A stretch of 64,000 nucleotides of DNA. It comes from Auanema rhodensis (taxonomy: Eukaryota > Nematoda > Chromadorea > Rhabditida > Rhabditidae). The stretch spans positions 21,138,501-21,202,500 of the forward strand of contig OZ059896.1 in assembly GCA_964057225.1 (NCBI GenBank), read 5' to 3'. Below the pieces are notes generated by a model, which worked only from the letters and a program-made list of their open reading frames with translations, made no database searches and was not told the DNA's origin. The position numbers and the translations under genes were made by a program. Positions 25,972 through 41,064 of this stretch are shown one piece after another (the first letter of the stretch is position 1; each line of letters begins with the position of its first letter).

Positions 25972-28900
25972 TTTCGAAAAATTTCAAAATAATTTAGCAA
26001 AAAGTAGATGTTTTTAGATTCCTTTTTTCAAGGCAAAGACGATGGACAATGTTATTCAACGAAAAAATTAATTCTTCAGGGTGAAAATCGAGGATATAAG
26101 TGTGAACTTATATCAGTTGATATCTCGGTGCATTTTTAAGCTAGCGCAAATCTGATAACACAGATCGACGCAGCTTAAAAATCCGCATCGAATGCACTAT
26201 ACTACATTGAAAAACGCTTAATACAAAAATTAGTTATGATCGTTTGAAAAATGATGCATTAGTGTATGTTGAGTTTCCATGTACACTCAACATTGCTTCC
26301 AAAAACATTTTGACAAAAATTTTTTCGAAAAATTTCAAAATAATTTAGCAAAACGTAGATGTTTTTAGATTCCATTTTTCAAGGCAAAGACGATGGACAA
26401 TGTTATTCAACGAAAAAAGTAATTCTTCAGGGTGAAAATCGAGGATATAAGTGTGAACTTATATCAGTTGATATCTCGGTGCATTTTTAAGCTAGCGCAA
26501 ATCTGATAACACTGATCGACGCAGCTTAAAAATCCGCATCGAATGCACTATACTACATTGAGAAACGCTTAATACAAAAATTAGTTATGATCGTTTGAAA
26601 AATGATGCATTAGTGTATGTTGAGTTTCCATGTACACTCAACATTGCTTCCAAAAACATTTTGACAAAAATTTTTTCGAAAAATTTCAAAATAATTTAGC
26701 AAAAAGTAGATGTTTTTAGATTCCATTTTTCAAGGCAAAGACGATGGACAATGTTATTCAACGAAAAAATCAATTCTTCAGGGTGAAAATCGAGGATATA
26801 AGTGTGAACTTATATCAGTTGATATCTCGGTGCATTTTTAAGCTAGCGCAAATCTGATAACACAGATCGACGCAGCTTAAAAATCCGGATCGAATGCACT
26901 ATACTACATTGAGAAACGCTCAATACAAAAATTAGTTATGATCGTTTGAAAAATGATGCATTAGTGTATGTTGAGTTTCCATGTTCACTCAACATTGCTT
27001 CCAAAAACATTTTGACAAAAATTTTTTCGAAAAATTTCAAAATAATTTAGCAAAAAGTAGATGTTTTTAGATTCCGTTTTTCAAGGCAAAGACGATGGAC
27101 AATGTTATTCAACGAAAAAAATAATTCTTCAGGGTGAAAATCGAGGATATAAGTGTGAACTTATATCAGTTGATATCTCGGTGCATTTTTAAGCTAGCGC
27201 AAATCTGATAACACAGATCGACGCAGCTTAAAAATCCGCATCGAATGCACTATACTACATTGAGAAACGCTTGATACAAAAATTAGTTATGATCGTTTGA
27301 AAAATGATGCATTAGTGTATGTTGAGTTTCCATGTACACTCAACATTGCTTCCAAAAACATTTTGACAAAAATTTTTTCGAAAAATTTCAAAATAATTTA
27401 GCAAAAAGTAGATGTTTTTAGATTCCATTTCTCAAGGCAAAGACGATGGACAATGTTATTCAACGAAAAAATTAATTCTTCAGGGTGAAAATCGAGGATA
27501 TAAGTGTGAACTTATATCAGTTGATATCTCGGTGCAATTTTAAGCTAGCGCAAATCTGATAACACTGATCGACGCAGCTTAAAAATCCGCATCGAATGCA
27601 CTATACTACATTGAGAAACGCTTAATACAAAAATTAGTTATGATCGTTTGAAAAATGATGCATTAGTGTATGTTGAGTTTCCATGTACACTCAACATTGC
27701 TTCCAAAAACATTTTCACAAAAATTTTTTCGAAAAATTTCAAAATAATTTAGCAAAAAGTAGATGTTTTTAGATTCCATTTTTCAAGGCAAAGACGATGG
27801 ACAATGTTATTCAACGAAAAAATTAATTCTTCAGGGTGAAAATCGAGGATATAAGTGTGAACTTATATCAGTTGATATCTCGGTGCATTTTTAAGCTAGC
27901 GCAAATCTGATAACACAGATCGACGCAGCTTAAAAATCCGCATCGAATGCACTATACTACATTGAAAAACGCTTAATACAAAAATTAGTTATGATCGTTT
28001 GAAAAATGATGCATTAGTGTATGTTGAGTTTCCATGTACACTCAACATTGCTTCCAAAAACATTTTGACAAAAATTTTTTCGAAAAATTTCAAAATAATT
28101 TAGCAAAACGTAGATGTTTTTAGATTCCATTTTTCAAGGCAAAGACGATGGACAATGTTATTCAACGAAAAAAGTAATTCTTCAGGGTGAAAATCGAGGA
28201 TATAAGTGTGAACTTATATCAGTTGATATCTCGGTGCATTTTTAAGCTAGCGCAAATCTGATAACACTGATCGACGCAGCTTAAAAATCCGCATCGAATG
28301 CACTATACTACATTGAGAAACGCTTAATACAAAAATTAGTTATGATCGTTTGAAAAATGATGCATTAGTGTATGTTGAGTTTCCATGTACACTCAACATT
28401 GCTTCCAAAAACATTTTGACAAAAATTTTTTCGAAAAATTTCAAAATAATTTAGCAAAAAGTAGATGTTTTTAGATTCCATTTTTCAAGGCAAAGACGAT
28501 GGACAATGTTATTCAACGAAAAAATTAATTCTTCAGGGTGAAAATCGAGGATATAAGTGTGAACTTATATCAGTTGATATCTCGGTGCATTTTTAAGCTA
28601 GCGCAAATCTGATAACACAGATCGACGCAGCTTAAAAATCCGGATCGAATGCACTATACTACATTGAGAAACGCTCAATACAAAAATTAGTTATGATCGT
28701 TTGAAAAATGATGCATTAGTGTATGTTGAGTTTCCATGTTCACTCAACATTGCTTCCAAAAACATTTTGACAAAAATTTTTTCGAAAAATTTCAAAATAA
28801 TTTAGCAAAAAGTAGATGTTTTTAGATTCCGTTTTTCAAGGCAAAGACGATGGACAATGTTATTCAACGAAAAAAATAATTCTTCAGGGTGAAAATCGAG

Positions 28901-31900
28901 GATATAAGTGTGAACTTATATCAGTTGATATCTCGGTGCATTTTTAAGCTAGCGCAAATCTGATAACACAGATCGACGCAGCTTAAAAATCCGCATCGAA
29001 TGCACTATACTACATTGAGAAACGCTTGATACAAAAATTAGTTATGATCGTTTGAAAAATGATGCATTAGTGTATGTTGAGTTTCCATGTACACTCAACA
29101 TTGCTTCCAAAAACATTTTGACAAAAATTTTTTCGAAAAATTTCAAAATAATTTAGCAAAAAGTAGATGTTTTTAGATTCCATTTCTCAAGGCAAAGACG
29201 ATGGACAATGTTATTCAACGAAAAAATTAATTCTTCAGGGTGAAAATCGAGGATATAAGTGTGAACTTATATCAGTTGATATCTCGGTGCAATTTTAAGC
29301 TAGCGCAAATCTGATAACACTGATCGACGCAGCTTAAAAATCCGCATCGAATGCACTATACTACATTGAGAAACGCTTAATACAAAAATTAGTTATGATC
29401 GTTTGAAAAATGATGCATTAGTGTATGTTGAGTTTCCATGTACACTCAACATTGCTTCCAAAAACATTTTCACAAAAATTTTTTCGAAAAATTTCAAAAT
29501 AATTTAGCAAAAAGTAGATGTTTTTAGATTCCATTTTTCAAGGCAAAGACGATGGACAATGTTATTCAACGAAAAAATTAATTCTTCAGGGTGAAAATCG
29601 AGGATATAAGTGTGAACTTATATCAGTTGATATCTCGGTGCATTTTTAAGCTAGCGCAAATCTGATAACACAGATCGACGCAGCTTAAAAATCCGGATCG
29701 AATGCACTATACTACATTGAGAAACGCTCAATACAAAAATTAGTTATGATCGTTTGAAAAATGATGCATTAGTGTATGTTGAGTTTCCATGTTCACTCAA
29801 CATTGCTTCCAAAAACATTTTGACAAAAATTTTTTTGAAAAATTTCAAAATAATTTAGCAAAAAGTAGATGTTTTTAGATTCCGTTTTTCAAGGCAAAGA
29901 CGATGGACAATGTTATTCAACGAAAAAATTAATTCTTCAGGGTGAAAATCGAGGATATAAGTGTGAACTTATATCAGTTGATATCTCGGTGCATTTTTAA
30001 GCTAGCGCAAATCTGATAACACAGATCGACGCAGCTTAAAAATCCGCATCGAATGCACTATACTACATTGAGAAACGCTTGATACAAAAATTAGTTATGA
30101 TCGTTTGAAAAATGATGCATTAGTGTATGTTGAGTTTCCATGTACACTCAACATTGCTTCCAAAAACATTTTGACAAAAATTTTTTCGAAAAATTTCAAA
30201 ATAATTTAGCAAAAAGTAGATGTTTTTAGATTCCATTTCTCAAGGCAAAGACGATGGACAATGTTATTCAACGAAAAAATTAATTCTTCAGGGTGAAAAT
30301 CGAGGATATAAGTGTGAACTTATATCAGTTGATATCTCGGTGCAATTTTAAGCTAGCGCAAATCTGATAACACTGATCGACGCAGCTTAAAAATCCGCAT
30401 CGAATGCACTATACTACATTGAGAAACGCTTAATACAAAAATTAGTTATGATCGTTTGAAAAATGATGCATTAGTGTATGTTGAGTTTCCATGTACACTC
30501 AACATTGCTTCCAAAAACATTTTCACAAAAATTTTTTCGAAAAATTTCAAAATAATTTAGCAAAAAGTAGATGTTTTTAGATTCCATTTTTCAAGGCAAA
30601 GACGATGGACAATGTTATTCAACGAAAAAATTAATTCTTCAGGGTGAAAATCGAGGATATAAGTGTGAACTTATATCAGTTGATATCTCGGTGCATTTTT
30701 AAGCTAGCGCAAATCTGATAACACAGATCGACGCAGCTTAAAAATCCGGATCGAATGCACTATACTACATTGAGAAACGCTCAATACAAAAATTAGTTAT
30801 GATCGTTTGAAAAATGATGCATTAGTGTATGTTGAGTTTCCATGTTCACTCAACATTGCTTCCAAAAACATTTTGACAAAAATTTTTTTGAAAAATTTCA
30901 AAATAATTTAGCAAAAAGTAGATGTTTTTAGATTCCGTTTTTCAAGGCAAAGACGATGGACAATGTTATTCAACGAAAAAATTAATTCTTCAGGGTGAAA
31001 ATCGAGGATATAAGTGTGAACTTATATCAGTTGATATCTCGGTGCATTTTTAAGCTAGCGCAAATCTGATAACACAGATCGACGCAGCTTAAAAATCCGC
31101 ATCGAATGCACTATACTACATTGAGAAACGCTTGATACAAAAATTAGTTATGATCGTTTGAAAAATGATGCATTAGTGTATGTTGAGTTTCCATGTACAC
31201 TCAACATTGCTTCCAAAAACATTTTGACAAAAATTTTTTCGAAAAATTTCGAAATAATTTAGCAAAACGTAGATGTTTTTAGATTCCATTTTTCAAGGCA
31301 AAGACGATGGACAATGTTATTCAACGAAAAAATTAATTCTTCAGGGTGAAAATCGAGGATATAAGTGTGAACTTATATCAGTTGATATCTCGGTGCATTT
31401 TTAAGCTAGCGCAAATCTGATAACACAGATCGACGCAGCTTAAAAATCCGCATTGAATGCACTATACTACATTGAAAAACGCTTAATACAAAAATTAGTT
31501 ATGATCGTTTGAAAAATGATGCATTAGTGTATGTTGAGTTTCCATGTACACTCAACATTGCTTCCAAAAACATTTTGACAAAAATTTTTTCGAAAAATTT
31601 CAAAATAATTTAGCAAAAAGTAGATGTTTTTAGATTCCGTTTTTCAAGGCAAAGACGATGGACAATGTTATTCAACGAAAAAATTAATTCTTCAGGGTGA
31701 AAATCGAGGATATAAGTGTGAACTTATATCAGTTGATATCTCGGTGCATTTTTAAGCTAGCGCAAATCTGATAACACAGATCGACGCAGCTTAAAAATCC
31801 GCATCGAATGCACTATACTACATTGAGAAACGCTTGATACAAAAATTAGTTATGATCGTTTGAAAAATGATGCATTAGTGTATGTTGAGTTTCCATGTAC

Positions 31901-31938
31901 ACTCAACATTGCTTCCAAAAACATTTTGACAAAAATTT
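25972..31938. repeat. Array domain 6: tandem 5-mer followed by tandem 3-mer
   Basis: A 1,755-bp step links AAAAAAGTAATTC (26,419 and 28,174), CATGTTCACTC (26,985 and 28,740), AAAAAATAATTC (27,121 and 28,876) and TTTTCACAAA (27,716 and 29,471). A 1,053-bp step then links CATGTTCACTC (28,740; 29,793; 30,846), TTTTCACAAA (29,471; 30,524) and TTTTTTTGAAAA (29,836; 30,889). So a five-monomer block was duplicated and its right part was then amplified as a three-monomer block. Confidence 0.85.
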
Positions 31939-34900
31939 TTTCGAAAAATTTCAAAATAATTTAGCAAAAAGTAGATGTTTTTAGATTCCATTTTTCAAGG
32001 CAAAGACGATGGACAATGTTATTCAACGAAAAAATTAATTCTTCAGGGTGAAAATCGAGGATATAAGTGTGAACTTATATCAGTTGATATCTCGGTGCAT
32101 TTTTAAGCTAGCGCAAATCTGATAACACAGATCGACGCAGCTTAAAAATCCGCATCGAATGCACTATACTACAGTGAGAAACGCTTGATACAAAAATTAG
32201 TTATGATCGTTTGAAAAATGATGCATTAGTGTATGTTGAGTTTCCATGTACACTCAACATTGCTTCCAAAAACATTTTGACAAAAATGTTTTCGAAAAAT
32301 TTCAAAATAATTTAGCAAAAAGTAGATGTTTTTAGATTCCTTTTTTCAAGGCAAAGACGATGGACAATGTTATTCAACGAAAAAATTAATTCTTCAGGGT
32401 GAAAATCGAGGATATAAGTGTGAACTTATATCAGTTGATATCTCGGTGCATTTTTAAGCTAGCGCAAATCTGATAACACAGATCGACGCAGCATAAAAAT
32501 CCGGATCGAATGCACTATACTACATTGAGAAACGCTCAATACAAAAATTAGTTATGATCGTTTGAAAAATGATGCATTAGTGTATGTTGAGTTTCCATGT
32601 ACACTCAACATTGCTTCCAAAAACATTTTGACAAAAATTTTTTCGAAAAATTTCAAAATAATTTAGCAAAAAGTAGATGTTTTTAGATTCCATTTTTCAA
32701 GGCAAAGACGATGGACAATGTTATTCAACGAAAAAATTAATTCTTCAGGGTGAAAATCGAGGATATAAGTGTGAACTTATATCAGTTGATATCTCGGTGC
32801 ATTTTTAAGCTAGCGCAAATCTGATAACACAGATCGACGCAGCTTAAAAATCCGCATCGAATGCACTATACTACATTGAGAAACGCTTGATACAAAAATT
32901 AGTTATGATCGTTTGAAAAATGATGCATTAGTGTATGTTGAGTTTCCATGTACACTCAACATTGCTTCCAAAAACATTTTGACAAAAATTTTTTCGAAAA
33001 ATTTCAAAATAATTTAGCAAAAAGTAGATGTTTTTAGATTCCATTTTTCAAGGCAAAGACGATGGACAATGTTATTCAACGAAAAAATTAATTCTTCAGG
33101 GTGAAAATCGAGGATATAAGTGTGAACTTATATCAGTTGATATCTCGGTGCATTTTTAAGCTAGCGCAAATCTGATAACACAGATCGACGCAGCTTAAAA
33201 ATCCGGATCGAATGCACTATACTACATTGAGAAACGCTCAATACAAAAATTAGTTATGATCGTTTGAAAAATGATGCATTAGTGTATGTTGAGTTTCCAT
33301 GTACACTCAACATTGCTTCCAAAAACATTTTGACAAAAATTTTTTCGAAAAATTTCAAAATAATTTAGCAAAAAGTAGATGTTTTTAGATTCCATTTTTC
33401 AAGGCAAAGACGATGGACAATGTTATTCAACGAAAAAATTAATTCTTCAGGGTGAAAATCGAGGATATAAGTGTGAACTTATATCAGTTGATATCTCGGT
33501 GCATTTTTAAGCTAGCGCAAATCTGATAACACAGATCGACGCAGCTTAAAAATCCGCATCGAATGCACTATACTTCATTGAGAAACGCTTGATACAAAAA
33601 TTAGTTATGATCGTTTGAAAAATGATGCATTAGTGTATGTTGAGTTTCCATGTACACTCAACATTGCTTCCAAAAACATTTTGACAAAAATTTTTTCGAA
33701 AAATTTCAGAATAATTTAGCAAAAAGTAGATGTTTTTAGATTCCATTTTTCAAGGCAAAGACGATGGACAATGTTATTCAACGAAAAAATTAATTCTTCA
33801 GGGTGAAAATCGAGGATATAAGTGTGAACTTATATCAGTTGATATCTCGGTGCATTTTTAAGCTAGCGCAAATCTGATAACACAGATCGACGCAGCTTAA
33901 AAATCCGCATCGAATGCACTATACTACATTGAGAAACGCTTGATACAAAAATTAGTTATGATCGTTTGAAAAATGATGCATTAGTGTATGTTGAGTTTCC
34001 ATGTACACTCAACATTGCTTCCAAAAACATTTTGACAAAAATTTTTTCGAAAAATTTCAAAATAATTTAGCAAAAAGTAGATGTTTTTAGATTCCATTTT
34101 TCAAGGCAAAGACGATGGACAATGTTATTCAACGAAAAAATTAATTCTTCAGGGTGAAAATCGAGGATATAAGTGTGAACTTATATCAGTTGATATCTCG
34201 GTGCATTTTTAAGCTAGCGCAAATCTGATAACACAGATCGACGCAGCTTAAAAATCCGCATCGAATGCACTATACTACAGTGAGAAACGCTTGATACAAA
34301 AATTAGTTATGATCGTTTGAAAAATGATGCATTAGTGTATGTTGAGTTTCCATGTACACTCAACATTGCTTCCAAAAACATTTTGACAAAAATGTTTTCG
34401 AAAAATTTCAAAATAATTTAGCAAAAAGTAGATGTTTTTAGATTCCTTTTTTCAAGGCAAAGACGATGGACAATGTTATTCAACGAAAAAATTAATTCTT
34501 CAGGGTGAAAATCGAGGATATAAGTGTGAACTTATATCAGTTGATATCTCGGTGCATTTTTAAGCTAGCGCAAATCTGATAACACAGATCGACGCAGCAT
34601 AAAAATCCGGATCGAATGCACTATACTACATTGAGAAACGCTCAATACAAAAATTAGTTATGATCGTTTGAAAAATGATGCATTAGTGTATGTTGAGTTT
34701 CCATGTACACTCAACATTGCTTCCAAAAACATTTTGACAAAAATTTTTTCGAAAAATTTCAAAATAATTTAGCAAAAAGTAGATGTTTTTAGATTCCATT
34801 TTTCAAGGCAAAGACGATGGACAATGTTATTCAACGAAAAAATTAATTCTTCAGGGTGAAAATCGAGGATATAAGTGTGAACTTATATCAGTTGATATCT

Positions 34901-36501
34901 CGGTGCATTTTTAAGCTAGCGCAAATCTGATAACACAGATCGACGCAGCTTAAAAATCCGCATCGAATGCACTATACTACATTGAGAAACGCTTGATACA
35001 AAAATTAGTTATGATCGTTTGAAAAATGATGCATTAGTGTATGTTGAGTTTCCATGTACACTCAACATTGCTTCCAAAAACATTTTGACAAAAATTTTTT
35101 CGAAAAATTTCAAAATAATTTAGCAAAAAGTAGATGTTTTTAGATTCCATTTTTCAAGGCAAAGACGATGGACAATGTTATTCAACGAAAAAATTAATTC
35201 TTCAGGGTGAAAATCGAGGATATAAGTGTGAACTTATATCAGTTGATATCTCGGTGCATTTTTAAGCTAGCGCAAATCTGATAACACAGATCGACGCAGC
35301 TTAAAAATCCGGATCGAATGCACTATACTACATTGAGAAACGCTCAATACAAAAATTAGTTATGATCGTTTGAAAAATGATGCATTAGTGTATGTTGAGT
35401 TTCCATGTACACTCAACATTGCTTCCAAAAACATTTTGACAAAAATTTTTTCGAAAAATTTCAAAATAATTTAGCAAAAAGTAGATGTTTTTAGATTCCA
35501 TTTTTCAAGGCAAAGACGATGGACAATGTTATTCAACGAAAAAATTAATTCTTCAGGGTGAAAATCGAGGATATAAGTGTGAACTTATATCAGTTGATAT
35601 CTCGGTGCATTTTTAAGCTAGCGCAAATCTGATAACACAGATCGACGCAGCTTAAAAATCCGCATCGAATGCACTATACTTCATTGAGAAACGCTTGATA
35701 CAAAAATTAGTTATGATCGTTTGAAAAATGATGCATTAGTGTATGTTGAGTTTCCATGTACACTCAACATTGCTTCCAAAAACATTTTGACAAAAATTTT
35801 TTCGAAAAATTTCAGAATAATTTAGCAAAAAGTAGATGTTTTTAGATTCCATTTTTCAAGGCAAAGACGATGGACAATGTTATTCAACGAAAAAATTAAT
35901 TCTTCAGGGTGAAAATCGAGGATATAAGTGTGAACTTATATCAGTTGATATCTCGGTGCATTTTTAAGCTAGCGCAAATCTGATAACACAGATCGACGCA
36001 GCTTAAAAATCCGGATCGAATGCACTATACTACATTGAGAAACGCTCAATACAAAAATTAGTTATGATCGTTTGAAAAATGATGCATTAGTGTATGTTGA
36101 GTTTCCATGTACACTCAACATTGCTTCCAAAAACATTTTGACAAAAATTTTTTCGAAAAATTTCAAAATAATTTAGCAAAACGTAGATGTTTTTAGATTC
36201 CATTTTTCAAGGCAAAGACGATGGACAATGTTATTCAACGAAAAAATTAATTCTTCAGGGTGAAAATCGAGGATATAAGTGTGAACTTATATCAGTTGAT
36301 ATCTCGGTGCATTTTTAAGCTAGCGCAAATCTGATAACACAGATCGACGCAGCTTAAAAATCCGCATCGAATGCACTATACTACATTGAAAAACGCTTAA
36401 TACAAAAATTAGTTATGATCGTTTGAAAAATGATGCATTAGTGTATGTTGAGTTTCCATGTACACTCAACATTGCTTCCAAAAACATTTTGACAAAAATT
36501 T
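31939..36501. repeat. Array domain 7: tandem 6-mer (offset 2,106 bp)
   Basis: Paired variants at 2,106 bp are AAAATGTTTTCG (32,288 and 34,394), ACTTCATTGAG (33,575 and 35,681) and TTTCAGAATAA (33,709 and 35,815). Three copies in this domain and the next have ACAGTGAG without the upstream class D markers (about 32,170, 34,280 and 39,545), so they look like A/D recombinants that were then duplicated. Confidence 0.82.
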
Positions 36502-39500
36502 TTTCGAAAAATTTCAAAATAATTTAGCAAAAAGTAGATGTTTTTAGATTCCTTTTTTCAAGGCAAAGACGATGGACAATGTTATTCAACGAAAAAATTA
36601 ATTCGTCAGGGTGAAAATCGAGGATATAAGTGTGAACTTATATCAGTTGATATCTCGGTGCATTTTTAAGCTAGCGCAAATCTGATAACACTGATCGACG
36701 CAGCTTAAAAATCCGCATCGAATGCACTTTACTACATTGAGAAACGCTTAATACAAAAATTAGTTATGATCGTTTGAAAAATGATGCATTAGTGTATGTT
36801 GAGTTTCCATGTACACTCAACATTGCTTCCAAAAACATTTTGACAAAAATTTTTTCGAAAAATTTCAAAATAATTTAGCAAAAAGTAGATGTTTTTAGAT
36901 TCCATTTTTCAAGGCAAAGACGATGGACAATGTTATTCAACGAAAAAATTAATTCTTCAGGGTGAAAATCGAGGATATAAGTGTGAACTTATATCAGTTG
37001 ATATCTCGGTGCATTTTTAAGCTAGCGCAAATCTGATAACACAGATCGACGCAGCTTAAAAATCCGGATCGAATGCACTATACTACATTGAGAAACGCTC
37101 AATACAAAAATTAGTTATGATCGTTTGAAAAATGATGCATTAGTGTATGTTGAGTTTCCATGTTCACTCAACATTGCTTCCAAAAACATTTTGACAAAAA
37201 TTTTTTCGAAAAATTTCAAAATAATTTAGCAAAAAGTAGATGTTTTTAGATTCCGTTTTTCAAGGCAAAGACGATGGACAATGTTATTCAACGAAAAAAA
37301 TAATTCTTCAGGGTGAAAATCGAGGATATAAGTGTGAACTTATATCAGTTGATATCTCGGTGCATTTTTAAGCTAGCGCAAATCTGATAACACAGATCGA
37401 CGCAGCTTAAAAATCCGCATCGAATGCACTATACTACATTGAGAAACGCTTGATACAAAAATTAGTTATGATCGTTTGAAAAATGATGCATTAGTGTATG
37501 TTGAGTTTCCATGTACACTCAACATTGCTTCCAAAAACATTTTGACAAAAATTTTTTCGAAAAATTTCAAAATAATTTAGCAAAAAGTAGATGTTTTTAG
37601 ATTCCATTTCTCAAGGCAAAGACGATGGACAATGTTATTCAACGAAAAAATTAATTCTTCAGGGTGAAAATCGAGGATATAAGTGTGAACTTATATCAGT
37701 TGATATCTCGGTGCAATTTTAAGCTAGCGCAAATCTGATAACACTGATCGACGCAGCTTAAAAATCCGCATCGAATGCACTATACTACATTGAGAAACGC
37801 TTAATACAAAAATTAGTTATGATCGTTTGAAAAATGATGCATTAGTGTATGTTGAGTTTCCATGTACACTCAACATTGCTTCCAAAAACATTTTCACAAA
37901 AATTTTTTCGAAAAATTTCAAAATAATTTAGCAAAAAGTAGATGTTTTTAGATTCCATTTTTCAAGGCAAAGACGATGGACAATGTTATTCAACGAAAAA
38001 ATTAATTCTTCAGGGTGAAAATCGAGGATATAAGTGTGAACTTATATCAGTTGATATCTCGGTGCATTTTTAAGCTAGCGCAAATCTGATAACACAGATC
38101 GACGCAGCTTAAAAATCCGGATCGAATGCACTATACTACATTGAGAAACGCTCAATACAAAAATTAGTTATGATCGTTTGAAAAATGATGCATTAGTGTA
38201 TGTTGAGTTTCCATGTTCACTCAACATTGCTTCCAAAAACATTTTGACAAAAATTTTTTTGAAAAATTTCAAAATAATTTAGCAAAAAGTAGATGTTTTT
38301 AGATTCCGTTTTTCAAGGCAAAGACGATGGACAATGTTATTCAACGAAAAAATTAATTCTTCAGGGTGAAAATCGAGGATATAAGTGTGAACTTATATCA
38401 GTTGATATCTCGGTGCATTTTTAAGCTAGCGCAAATCTGATAACACAGATCGACGCAGCTTAAAAATCCGCATCGAATGCACTATACTACATTGAGAAAC
38501 GCTTGATACAAAAATTAGTTATGATCGTTTGAAAAATGATGCATTAGTGTATGTTGAGTTTCCATGTACACTCAACATTGCTTCCAAAAACATTTTGACA
38601 AAAATTTTTTCGAAAAATTTCGAAATAATTTAGCAAAACGTAGATGTTTTTAGATTCCATTTTTCAAGGCAAAGACGATGGACAATGTTATTCAACGAAA
38701 AAATTAATTCTTCAGGGTGAAAATCGAGGATATAAGTGTGAACTTATATCAGTTGATATCTCGGTGCATTTTTAAGCTAGCGCAAATCTGATAACACAGA
38801 TCGACGCAGCTTAAAAATCCGCATTGAATGCACTATACTACATTGAAAAACGCTTAATACAAAAATTAGTTATGATCGTTTGAAAAATGATGCATTAGTG
38901 TATGTTGAGTTTCCATGTACACTCAACATTGCTTCCAAAAACATTTTGACAAAAATTTTTTCGAAAAATTTCAAAATAATTTAGCAAAAAGTAGATGTTT
39001 TTAGATTCCGTTTTTCAAGGCAAAGACGATGGACAATGTTATTCAACGAAAAAATTAATTCTTCAGGGTGAAAATCGAGGATATAAGTGTGAACTTATAT
39101 CAGTTGATATCTCGGTGCATTTTTAAGCTAGCGCAAATCTGATAACACAGATCGACGCAGCTTAAAAATCCGCATCGAATGCACTATACTACATTGAGAA
39201 ACGCTTGATACAAAAATTAGTTATGATCGTTTGAAAAATGATGCATTAGTGTATGTTGAGTTTCCATGTACACTCAACATTGCTTCCAAAAACATTTTGA
39301 CAAAAATTTTTTCGAAAAATTTCAAAATAATTTAGCAAAAAGTAGATGTTTTTAGATTCCATTTTTCAAGGCAAAGACGATGGACAATGTTATTCAACGA
39401 AAAAATTAATTCTTCAGGGTGAAAATCGAGGATATAAGTGTGAACTTATATCAGTTGATATCTCGGTGCATTTTTAAGCTAGCGCAAATCTGATAACACA

Positions 39501-41064
39501 GATCGACGCAGCTTAAAAATCCGCATCGAATGCACTATACTACAGTGAGAAACGCTTGATACAAAAATTAGTTATGATCGTTTGAAAAATGATGCATTAG
39601 TGTATGTTGAGTTTCCATGTACACTCAACATTGCTTCCAAAAACATTTTGACAAAAATGTTTTCGAAAAATTTCAAAATAATTTAGCAAAAAGTAGATGT
39701 TTTTAGATTCCTTTTTTCAAGGCAAAGACGATGGACAATGTTATTCAACGAAAAAATTAATTCTTCAGGGTGAAAATCGAGGATATAAGTGTGAACTTAT
39801 ATCAGTTGATATCTCGGTGCATTTTTAAGCTAGCGCAAATCTGATAACACAGATCGACGCAGCATAAAAATCCGGATCGAATGCACTATACTACATTGAG
39901 AAACGCTCAATACAAAAATTAGTTATGATCGTTTGAAAAATGATGCATTAGTGTATGATGAGTTTCCATGTACACTCAACATTGCTTCCAAAAACATTTT
40001 GACAAAAATTTTTTCGAAAAATTTCAAAATAATTTAGCAAAAAGTAGATGTTTTTAGATTCCATTTTTCAAGGCAAAGACGATGGACAATGTTATTCAAC
40101 GAAAAAATAAATTCTTCAGGGTGAAAATCGAGGATATAAGTGTGAACTTATATCAGTTGATATCTCGGTGCATTTTTAAGCTAGCGCAAATCTGATAACA
40201 CAGATCGACGCAGCTTAAAAATCCGCATCGAATGCACTATACTACATTGAGAAACGCTTGATACAAAAATTAGTTATGATCGTTTGAAAAATGATGCATT
40301 AGTGTATGTTGAGTTTCCATGTACACTCAACATTGCTTCCAAAAACATTTTGACAAAAATTTTTTCGAAAAATTTCAAAATAATTTAGCAAAAAGTAGAT
40401 GTTTTTAGATTCCATTTTTCAAGGCAAAGACGATGGACAATGTTATTCAACGAAAAAATTAATTCTTCAGGGTGAAAATCGAGGATATAAGTGTGAACTT
40501 ATATCAGTTGATATCTCGGTGCATTTTTAAGCTAGCGCAAATCTGATAACACAGATCGACGCAGCTTAAAAATCCGGATCGAATGCACTATACTACATTG
40601 AGAAACGCTCAATACAAAAATTAGTTATGATCGTTTGAAAAATGATGCATTAGTGTATGTTGAGTTTCCATGTACACTCAACATTGCTTCCAAAAACATT
40701 TTGACAAAAATTTTTTCGAAAAATTTCAAAATAATTTAGCAAAAAGTAGATGTTTTTAGATTCCATTTTTCAAGGCAAAGACGATGGACAATGTTATTCA
40801 ACGAAAAAATTAATTCTTCAGGGTGAAAATCGAGGATATAAGTGTGAACTTATATCAGTTGATATCTCGGTGCATTTTTAAGCTAGCGCAAATCTGATAA
40901 CACAGATCGACGCAGCTTAAAAATCCGCATCGAATGCACTATACTTCATTGAGAAACGCTTGATACAAAAATTAGTTATGATCGTTTGAAAAATGATGCA
41001 TTAGTGTATGTTGAGTTTCCATGTACACTCAACATTGCTTCCAAAAACATTTTGACAAAAATTT
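36502..41064. repeat. Array domain 8: long-range copy of domains 6-7
   Basis: This block repeats 28.2-33.9 kb at offsets of 8,424 bp (24 units) and then 7,371 bp (21 units). The change of offset equals one missing three-monomer block. Markers at 8,424 bp are 28,740/37,164, 28,876/37,300 and 29,471/37,895. Markers at 7,371 bp are 30,889/38,260, 31,251/38,622 (TTTCGAAATAA), 31,454/38,825 (GCATTGAATG), 32,288/39,659 and 33,575/40,946. The right part also matches 34.1-36.65 kb at 5,265 bp (15 units). Confidence 0.85.
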
